Shown piece after piece: positions 1 to 6,185 of a DNA stretch of 44,516 nucleotides (position 1 is its first letter; each line of letters opens with the position of its first letter). The notes beneath the pieces were generated by a model. The model did not search any database. It was not told the origin of the DNA and saw only the letters and a program-made list of their open reading frames with translations. The DNA comes from an uncultured Clostridia bacterium (GTDB taxonomy: Bacteria; Bacillota; Clostridia; Christensenellales; Aristaeellaceae): contig CAMKNZ010000017.1 of NCBI GenBank assembly GCA_946414315.1, positions 1-44,516 of the forward strand, read 5' to 3'. The translations under genes were made by a program, and so were the position numbers.

Positions 1-639
1 GAGGAAGAAGCAAAGCGCCTGGCTGAGGAAGAAGCGGCCCGGATCGCCGCCGAGGAAGAAGCGAAACGCAAGGCTGAAGAAGAAGCGGCGCGGATCGCGG
101 CCGAGGAAGAAGCGAAACGCAAAGCTGAAGAAGCTGCGCGGATCGCCGCCGAAGAAGAAGCAAAGCGCCTGGCTGAGGAAGAAGCGGCCAGGATCGCCGC
201 CGAAGAAGAAGCGAAACGCAAAGCTGAAGAAGAAGCTGCGCGGATCGCGGCCGAGGAAGAAGCAAAGCGTCTGGCTGAAGAAGAAGCAGCGCGGATCGCC
301 GCCGAGGAAGAAGCAAAGCGAAAGGCTGAGGAAGAAGCAGCGCGGATCGCCGCCGAGGAAGAAGCAAAGCGCCTGGCTGAAGAAGAAGCAGCCCGGGTCG
401 CCGCCGAGGAAGAAGCGAAACGCAAGGCAGAAGAAGAAGCGCGGCTCGCTGCCGAGGAAGAAGCAGCCCGGATCGCCGCCGAAGAAGAAACAAAGCGCCT
501 GGCAGAGGAAGAAGCAGCTCGGGTCGCTGCTGAGGAAGAAGCGAAACGTAAGGCCGAAGAAGAAGCGGCCCGGACCGCTGCTGAGGAAGAAGCAAAGAAA
601 GCCGCCGAAGAAGAGGAAGCGAACCAGGCCGAACCGACT
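1..639 (+). repeat. Tandem 51-bp coding repeats (17-residue charged helix units)
   Basis: About twelve in-frame units of the form EEEAKRLAEEEAARIAA start at 1, 52, 103, 151, 202, 253, 304, 355, 406, 481, 532 and 583, with a half unit at 454-480. Units at 103 and 406 are one codon short. Residue 7 mostly alternates Leu and Lys between neighbours, which implies an ancestral 102-bp double unit. Synonymous differences (gcg/gca, cgc/cgt/cga) separate the copies. They are coding repeats, not a CRISPR array, since no unique spacers exist. Confidence 0.9.
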
Positions 640-3426
640 GAAAAGCCCGAGATCCCGGTCGGCCCGATGATCAACCGCTATGCCAGGACAAACATCGGCA
701 AACTCGGTTTCCGGTCCCAGCCCGATTCAACAAAAGACAACGTCATCGCAAGGCTCGACCAGAACGTGCTGGTTTACCTGCTGCGCGCGGAATACAACGG
801 CTCCAACGAGAGCTGGACATATGTCGAACTGTATGACGGTACCGGCAGACGTGGATATATCAAGACGGAATACCTGGATATGCTGACAGCAGAAGACAGC
901 GCTGCGGTGAATCCGGACGCACCCATTTACACCGAAGAAGAAGTTTTCCCCACGGAAGCGCCTACCGAAGCACCGACGCCTACGGAGGAACCGACTGAAG
1001 AACCGACTCCGACGGAAGCGCCTACGGAAACACCGACAGCAACGCCCGCACCTGTCATTACCGAAGGTGAGATGCTTAACCGCTACGCCAGGACAAACGT
1101 CGGCAAGCTGGCGGTTCGCGAGCAGCCTGACGCTGACGGAAAACTGATTACCAGACTGGATAAGGACGCAAATGTTTATCTGCTCCGTGCAGACCAAAAT
1201 GACGCCGGCGACAGCTGGACTTATGTTGAGCTGAGCAACGGTGACCGCGGATATATCAAGACGGAATACCTGGATATGCTCACAGCGGAAGACAGCGCTG
1301 CGGTCAATCCTGATGCAAAAGTATATACCGAGGAGGAAGTGTTCCCAACGGCCGCGCCGACTGAGGAGCCGACACCCACGGAAGAACCCACACCTACAGA
1401 AGCACCGACTGATGAGCCGACACCTACCGATTCACCCACACCGGTTCCTACGGATACCCCCGCCCCTGAGATTCCTGTCGGCGAGATGATCAACCGTTAT
1501 GGCAGGACCAACAGCAGCGTGCATTTCCGGAAAGAAGCGAGCACCAATTCCAAGAATCTTGGAGACCTGAAGAAGAATGCCCCGGTCTGGCTGATCCATA
1601 CCCGGGAAAATGAGCTTGGTGAAACCTGGACATATGCAATGGTCAACGGTAAGACAGGATATATTATGACCATGTATCTCGATCTGCTGACGGTGGAAGA
1701 CAGTGCAGAGCTGGAAGCCAAGGCATCCCCGGTTCCGCAGTTTACACTGGAAGATGTGTTCCCGACAGCGGAGCCGACGGAAGTTGTGACGATCGAAGCG
1801 ACCGAAGAACCGACTGTTCCGCCGACGGAAACTCCGACGGAAGCGCCCACTGAAGCTCCGACTGAGGCACCCACCGAGGCGCCCACCGAAGCTCCGACAG
1901 AAGTGCCGACAGAAGTCCCGACTGAGGTACCTACCGAGGTGCCGACAGAAGTGCCGACATTCACGCCGGTTCCCGCGCCGACCCAGGAGCCTTATCAGCG
2001 GGTTGGATATGCGATCACCATTGGCGACGGCGTACCTGTCCGTGAGTGGCCAACCGCGTCCAGCATGATCCGGGACGAACTGGCTGCCAACAAGATCGTT
2101 TACGTGACCGGCCAGGTCTACGTGGACGGCGTTGCCTGGTCTGTGGCTGAATATGACGGCAAGTGGGGTTATGTTCGTGCCGATCTGCTGCGGATGATTC
2201 CTGAAGAGGAGATGCAGGCATACATCAACCTGATCCAGAAGACGACCACACCGGCTCCGGATGCGACTGTGGTTCCGTATACCTACAACGCAGAAGAAAT
2301 GAGCTGCTACGGCTATGTGACCACAGACGCGGTCAACTTCCGGGCTGAAGCCAGCTCCAGTTCAAGACGGATCCGCCTGATGAAGAAGTACGCACTCTTC
2401 ATTGTTTACGGTACCGTCGAGGTGGATGGAGAAACCTGGTACAGGGTGTCCTACAACAACCAGGAAGGATACCTGAACGGTAAATACTTCAAACAGATGA
2501 CTGTCGGCGAGGCAGAAGCGTTCCTTGCATCCTCCAAGTATCAGGAAGGCATAGCAAACAATGCCGATCAGACGACATCTGCCAACGACAACCCGGTGAC
2601 CACAGGAAGCCCCAGCGGTGTCGTATCCGCTGAAGACCAGAAGATCAGCGAGTGGGTGAATCCCGCCACAGGTTCCACGGTCAGCTATGAGCCCTTCGAT
2701 CCTTTTGCCACGCCGGCACCGCTGGCAGAAAACGAACTGGAGAAGAATGAGTTCATCAATTCCCTGATCAGCCAGCTGCAGTCCGGGGAGCTGAAGGCTG
2801 AAGACCTGGAGACGGAACTGCAGAAGTTCTACAAGGATGCCGCCGATCCGGAAGGTTCGGTCAGCGCGGCTATGACCTTCATTCAGGGGAAAGTAGATCT
2901 GCAGACGGAAGCGCCGACTGAAACGCCTGAAGAACAGCCCACCGAAGAAGCGCCTGAATATCCCCAGGAGCAGAGTTCCGGCGGCGCTGCCGGATGGATC
3001 ATCGCGCTGGTGCTGCTGGCAGCCGCGGGCGGCGGCGGATATTACTGGTATGTCCGGACCCAGCAGAAGCGTGCAGCCGCGCAGCGGATGGCCAAACAGA
3101 AGGTGACTGAACAGCGGAAAGCTGCGGCAGGCAAACCTGCGGAGGGCAAGCCATCCGATCCGGTGTCAGCACAGAACGCGGCACGGGTCAGAACCGGCAA
3201 CTATACCGGTACCGGTACGGCAAAGCCCAAGGCGACACCTTCCACGACTTCCGGCGGCCAGCGGACCGGATCCTACAAGGGCGGCGCCTCAAATCCCTAC
3301 GGACGCTACTCCGCTTCCGACGGAGAGGAGGACGCCACATACACGGCCAGCTTCAAACCTGACGCAGGAAAGCATAAAACGACCCAGGAAAAAAAGGAAT
3401 CCGATGAAAGCAAGCCCGAAGCATGA
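1..3426 (+). CDS. Partial giant surface protein: charged helical stalk, five SH3b domains, C-terminal membrane anchor
   Basis: The reading frame is open from the first base, so the true start lies upstream; an internal ATG at 667 is not a credible start because the same frame runs through 1-666 without a stop. Window residues 1-212 are E/K/R/A-rich 17-residue repeats typical of a single alpha-helix or coiled coil. Five bacterial SH3-like (SH3b) domains follow at about residues 223-290, 358-427, 496-563, 666-727 and 769-830, separated by Thr/Pro/Glu linkers. A hydrophobic segment near residues 999-1018 (WIIALVLLAA...) is followed by a basic, Gly/Thr/Lys-rich tail of about 120 residues, which by the positive-inside rule should be cytoplasmic. 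SH3b domains in this setting usually bind cell-wall material. I infer a wall-spanning or stalked surface protein anchored at its C-terminal end. The function and the N-terminal domain are unknown. Confidence 0.85.
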   Translation, partial: EEEAKRLAEEEAARIAAEEEAKRKAEEEAARIAAEEEAKRKAEEAARIAAEEEAKRLAEEEAARIAAEEEAKRKAEEEAARIAAEEEAKRLAEEEAARIAAEEEAKRKAEEEAARIAAEEEAKRLAEEEAARVAAEEEAKRKAEEEARLAAEEEAARIAAEEETKRLAEEEAARVAAEEEAKRKAEEEAARTAAEEEAKKAAEEEEANQAEPTEKPEIPVGPMINRYARTNIGKLGFRSQPDSTKDNVIARLDQNVLVYLLRAEYNGSNESWTYVELYDGTGRRGYIKTEYLDMLTAEDSAAVNPDAPIYTEEEVFPTEAPTEAPTPTEEPTEEPTPTEAPTETPTATPAPVITEGEMLNRYARTNVGKLAVREQPDADGKLITRLDKDANVYLLRADQNDAGDSWTYVELSNGDRGYIKTEYLDMLTAEDSAAVNPDAKVYTEEEVFPTAAPTEEPTPTEEPTPTEAPTDEPTPTDSPTPVPTDTPAPEIPVGEMINRYGRTNSSVHFRKEASTNSKNLGDLKKNAPVWLIHTRENELGETWTYAMVNGKTGYIMTMYLDLLTVEDSAELEAKASPVPQFTLEDVFPTAEPTEVVTIEATEEPTVPPTETPTEAPTEAPTEAPTEAPTEAPTEVPTEVPTEVPTEVPTEVPTFTPVPAPTQEPYQRVGYAITIGDGVPVREWPTASSMIRDELAANKIVYVTGQVYVDGVAWSVAEYDGKWGYVRADLLRMIPEEEMQAYINLIQKTTTPAPDATVVPYTYNAEEMSCYGYVTTDAVNFRAEASSSSRRIRLMKKYALFIVYGTVEVDGETWYRVSYNNQEGYLNGKYFKQMTVGEAEAFLASSKYQEGIANNADQTTSANDNPVTTGSPSGVVSAEDQKISEWVNPATGSTVSYEPFDPFATPAPLAENELEKNEFINSLISQLQSGELKAEDLETELQKFYKDAADPEGSVSAAMTFIQGKVDLQTEAPTETPEEQPTEEAPEYPQEQSSGGAAGWIIALVLLAAAGGGGYYWYVRTQQKRAAAQRMAKQKVTEQRKAAAGKPAEGKPSDPVSAQNAARVRTGNYTGTGTAKPKATPSTTSGGQRTGSYKGGASNPYGRYSASDGEEDATYTASFKPDAGKHKTTQEKKESDESKPEA
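1825..1956 (+). repeat. 12-bp tandem repeat encoding Thr-Glu-Ala/Val-Pro linker
   Basis: Eleven consecutive 12-bp units encode one TETP, five TEAP and five TEVP tetrapeptides between SH3b domains 3 and 4 of the surface protein. The two sub-blocks (TEAP 1837-1896, TEVP 1897-1956) look like separate expansions. Such Thr/Pro/Glu segments are extended, flexible and possible sites for O-glycosylation; copy number may vary between strains through slippage. Confidence 0.85.
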
Positions 3427-3466
3427 CGGGGTCAGCAGACGCTGACATGACCGGGAAACAACTTCG

Positions 3467-3505
3467 GAGGAGACCGCCCCAGGGCGGTCTCCTCTTTGCT
3501 TTTTC
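3467..3505 (+). terminator. Rho-independent terminator of the surface-protein gene
   Basis: A perfect 13-bp stem (3467-3479 with 3482-3494, core GAGACCGCCC) around a minimal loop is followed by TTTGCTTTTT. It lies 40 bp after the stop codon of the SH3b protein. Confidence 0.9.
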
Positions 3506-3523
3506 ACTTTACCATGTTATAAT
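3496..3523 (+). promoter_or_regulatory. Putative sigma-A promoter for the miniprotein/CapA-like genes
   Basis: TTGCTT (3496-3501), 16 bp, TATAAT (3518-3523). The -10 is perfect and the -35 weak. The -35 overlaps the T-tract of the preceding terminator, so one gene ends exactly where the next transcription unit begins. Confidence 0.5.
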
Positions 3524-3560
3524 GTCTATCAATGCAGAAAAGATGAAGGAGTGCTTTGTA

Positions 3561-3656
3561 ATGACCGAAAAGAAAAAGACAATGGCCAGGATCCTGGCGC
3601 TTGTGATTGCCGGAATCATGATCCTCTCGGTTGCGCTGGCGATCCTGCTGAAATAA
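3561..3656 (+). CDS. 31-residue single-pass membrane miniprotein (Prli42/DUF4044-like)
   Basis: The ATG at 3561 has AAGGAG at 3546-3551, 9 bp upstream. The product is 31 residues: a short basic N-terminus (MTEKKKTMAR) followed by one hydrophobic helix (ILALVIAGIM...) and a final Lys. An upstream in-frame ATG would add a short leader but has no ribosome site. Length and layout resemble the Prli42 stressosome-associated miniprotein of Bacilli and the DUF4044 family, but the similarity is in architecture only and the assignment is tentative. It sits 42 bp before the CapA-like gene, probably in the same transcript. It is small enough that automatic annotation could miss it. Confidence 0.7.
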   Translation: MTEKKKTMARILALVIAGIMILSVALAILLK

Positions 3657-3698
3657 CAGACGGACGGCAGTCCATACCCGAAGAAAGGAGAGCTGAAC

Positions 3699-5018
3699 TT
3701 GAAAAACGGAAACGGAACGACCAGGAAGAAACTGTCTGCGGGTACCAAATGCATGCTTGTCCTGGCAGCTGTTGTGATTGTCGGATCCGTGCTGGTTCTG
3801 GGAAAACTCTCCTCGGGGGCAAAGGTTGACCTGAGCAAGCTGAACATGAACGTGCTTGACCTGCAGGAAGACCCATCCCGGAATACTGAAGAGATAACGG
3901 AAGCAAAACAGGGGGCCGTAACACAGTCGGCAAAGAAAAACGATCAGGCGCTTACGGGACTGGCGACAGAGCCCCCCAAAAGAATCGCATCCTTTACACT
4001 GACGGCGGGCGGAAGCATCTCCCTGTCCGGTGAAGTCCGCAAGAACAGCAGGAGCACCGATGCGAAGGTTGCCGATTATGCAGACGTGATGATGCTGCTT
4101 GCTCCCCGGATCCGCAGCGATGTAAATGCCGTATTTTTTGAAAACATCCTCAGCGACAGGCATAAGGCTTCGGACAGCGTCGCTCCCGGCCAGGCAGCCA
4201 CCCTGCTGACAGAAGCCGGTTTCAATATGGCTGCATGTGGCTTTTCCCAGGCTTATTCCAGCGGCAAAGACGGGGTGGAAGCGACACTGATTTCCCTGGA
4301 CAGCAACGGGATTACAGCCCTCGGCATTCGCTACGCAGATTATATAGGCACGCCGGAAGTCCGGACGGTTAACGGCGTGAAGGCCGCTTTCCTCCAGTAT
4401 ACTGCCACCGTGCCTGCGAAAACCCGGAAGACGATGGAAAAAGACGGAACAGGCGGCATGGTGCCGGATGCAGATCCGGACCTGATCGCGCAGGACATCG
4501 ATATCGCCCGCCGGCAAGGCGCCGAGGCTGTGATCGTATTCATCAGCTGGGGGAAAACCGGCGCCACCTCACCGGATAAAAACCAGCGGGAACTGGCCGG
4601 ACAGATCGCGGAGGCCGGCGCAGACCTGATTGTCGGCTGCGGAAGCCACATCCCCCAGACGGCTGAATACCTGCCGGGATCAGACGGAAAAAACGTGCTC
4701 TGCGTTTGGAGCCTGGGCACGCTGTTGAGCGGCGACCGATCAAACATCAGACGCATCTCCGGCTACCTGCTCCATGTAACGGTCAGCAGCGACGGCCTGG
4801 GAGGCGTTACAGTCCTCAACCCGGAATACACACCGGTATACACATGGAAATATAAACAGGACAGCCGGTTCTACTATCGCTGTATCGCTTCCGGCAGTGA
4901 GGCGCCGGACGGCATGGACAGCGAACAGCGAAAGACGATGACAAAATCCGCCGAGACGGTGAAGACAGCGCTGAAGGACGCTCCCCTGAGCGAACGAGGA
5001 TCTGAAGATGGTCCGTAA
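3699..5018 (+). CDS. Membrane-anchored CapA-like protein, probable pseudoenzyme
   Basis: The start is TTG at 3699, chosen because AAAGGAG (3684-3690) lies 8 bp upstream and no ATG is better placed. Residues 16-36 form a membrane anchor (MLVLAAVVIVGSVLVLGKL). From about residue 95 the protein follows the CapA family (PF09587, calcineurin-like phosphoesterase fold, poly-gamma-glutamate/capsule-associated): the blocks QRELAGQIAEAGADLIVG and SLGTLL match in order. The metal-ligand motifs are changed: GD is GG (TAGGSISLSG), the Asn-Asn-His block reads CGFSQAYSSG, HWG is SWG, and GHHPH is GCGSH. I infer a non-catalytic binding role outside the membrane. It overlaps the next gene by 11 bp, so the two are likely co-translated. 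Confidence 0.8.
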   Translation: MKNGNGTTRKKLSAGTKCMLVLAAVVIVGSVLVLGKLSSGAKVDLSKLNMNVLDLQEDPSRNTEEITEAKQGAVTQSAKKNDQALTGLATEPPKRIASFTLTAGGSISLSGEVRKNSRSTDAKVADYADVMMLLAPRIRSDVNAVFFENILSDRHKASDSVAPGQAATLLTEAGFNMAACGFSQAYSSGKDGVEATLISLDSNGITALGIRYADYIGTPEVRTVNGVKAAFLQYTATVPAKTRKTMEKDGTGGMVPDADPDLIAQDIDIARRQGAEAVIVFISWGKTGATSPDKNQRELAGQIAEAGADLIVGCGSHIPQTAEYLPGSDGKNVLCVWSLGTLLSGDRSNIRRISGYLLHVTVSSDGLGGVTVLNPEYTPVYTWKYKQDSRFYYRCIASGSEAPDGMDSEQRKTMTKSAETVKTALKDAPLSERGSEDGP

Positions 5019-5484
5019 CGCGCTGAGAAAAGAACTGACGGCGCTGCTGAATGCGCCGCCGGGGAACAGGCAGCCGGTCATCCGTCGCAGCTTCACGGAA
5101 GCATGGCTGTATGCGACAGATCTCCCGGTCCTGTACGGCGGGCAGGTTCCTGACAGTGTGCTTGCAGCCCTGGATGCTGCCGGATGGTTATTTCTTCCGG
5201 AAAATGGCTGGCTTTTGCTGACGAAACCCGCGAAGGAACCACCGGAAGGCTGGTATGACGGACCATTCGGCCCTGAAGCTGCCTGCTGCCTGAGCCTGAT
5301 TGAGCGTCATCCGGCAAGGGACGGAGAATCTTCAGGCATGGCCGAACGCATGCTGATCAAAGCGGGCGAGGAAGGGGAAAAAGCCTATGAGGATGCCTGC
5401 GCTGCCCTGCACAGGGAGTGGGCCGAACGCCTCAGGACAGGGAGACCCATGCCGGACCTGGACCGGCGCTATTTCGGAGGGTGA
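5008..5484 (+). CDS. Uncharacterised 158-residue protein
   Basis: The ATG at 5008 lies inside the 3' end of the CapA-like gene, with GAGGA at 4996-5000 as ribosome site. The product is probably soluble: no signal peptide or membrane helix. It has a Trp/Pro-rich centre (GWLFLPENGWLLLTKP) and an acidic, helical C-terminal half (MAERMLIKAGEEGEKAYEDA). I recognise no family. Its position between the CapA-like gene and the metallo-hydrolase, with overlapping or near-abutting ends, suggests one operon, but no function can be deduced. Confidence 0.7.
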   Translation: MVRNALRKELTALLNAPPGNRQPVIRRSFTEAWLYATDLPVLYGGQVPDSVLAALDAAGWLFLPENGWLLLTKPAKEPPEGWYDGPFGPEAACCLSLIERHPARDGESSGMAERMLIKAGEEGEKAYEDACAALHREWAERLRTGRPMPDLDRRYFGG

Positions 5485-5492
5485 AAGGTTTT

Positions 5493-6137
5493 ATGCTGAT
5501 CAAACATATCGGACATGCGGAATTCCTGGTTGAAACAGAGAGCGGCGTACGGATCGTAACGGATCCATACGACGCTGGATGCGGCTATCCGCTTCGGAAG
5601 GTCACAGCGGACGTGGCGCTTATTTCCCATCACCATCATGATCACGACGCCGTGGAAAACCTGAAGGGAAAACCGCGGATTATTGATAATGCCGGGGTAT
5701 TCACGCCGGAACCGGACGTGAAGATCACCGCTGTCCGCGGCTTTCACGATGACGCGGAAGGAGCCAAACGCGGTGAAACGCTGCTATTCCTGATCGAAAC
5801 GGAAGGGCTGCGGATCGTTCACCTGGGCGACCTGGGCTGCAGACTTGACGGAGAGCAGACTGAAATCCTGAAGTCCCCGGATGTGCTGATGATTCCTGTA
5901 GGAGGATTCTACACCATAGACGCGCAGCAGGCCCGCGATACGGCGGTACAGCTTGGCGCAAGGATCATCCTGCCCATGCATTACCGGACCGGGTATAACA
6001 ATGACTGGCCGATTGCAGATCAGGAGGCCTTCCTGTCCCTGTACGATCCTGCGGAAACCTGCAGGGAGGCTGAAGCGCTCCGGGTTACCGTGGGCGATCT
6101 CGAATGCCATCCCCAAATCGTGGTTTTTAAACAGTGA
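5493..6137 (+). CDS. Metallo-beta-lactamase-fold hydrolase (UlaG/UPF0173-like)
   Basis: The ATG at 5493 follows GGAGGG (5476-5481) and AAAGG closer in; an upstream in-frame start at 5418 would overlap the previous gene heavily. The 214-residue product carries the metal-binding HHHHDHD motif (about residues 48-54), a GFHDD block, the HLGDLG strand with a metal-ligand Asp, and a late His in PMHYRT. This order fits the L-ascorbate-6-phosphate lactonase/UPF0173 group of zinc- or manganese-dependent hydrolases. The substrate is unknown. The gene is last in a + strand run and is followed at once by a bidirectional terminator. Confidence 0.88.
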   Translation: MLIKHIGHAEFLVETESGVRIVTDPYDAGCGYPLRKVTADVALISHHHHDHDAVENLKGKPRIIDNAGVFTPEPDVKITAVRGFHDDAEGAKRGETLLFLIETEGLRIVHLGDLGCRLDGEQTEILKSPDVLMIPVGGFYTIDAQQARDTAVQLGARIILPMHYRTGYNNDWPIADQEAFLSLYDPAETCREAEALRVTVGDLECHPQIVVFKQ

Positions 6138-6151
6138 AAGACGAAAAAAAG

Positions 6152-6184
6152 AACGGACGCCGTATGATACGGCGTCCGTTTTGT
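6152..6184. terminator. Bidirectional terminator between convergent genes
   Basis: AACGGACGCCGTAT (6152-6165) pairs with ATACGGCGTCCGTT (6167-6180). A T-run follows on the + strand (TTTTG), and an A-run precedes it (6143-6150), giving a U-tract on the - strand. It can serve both the hydrolase gene and the transglutaminase gene that ends at 6186. Confidence 0.9.
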
Positions 6185-6185
6185 A

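Noticed and set aside
1..639. Possible CRISPR array from regular 51-bp repeats
   Set aside because: The repeats abut without unique spacers and stay in one reading frame with synonymous changes; they code for protein.
667..3426. A complete gene starting at the ATG at 667
   Set aside because: The same frame is open from position 1 with repeat-coding sequence and no ribosome site precedes 667, so the gene is a 5'-truncated fragment.
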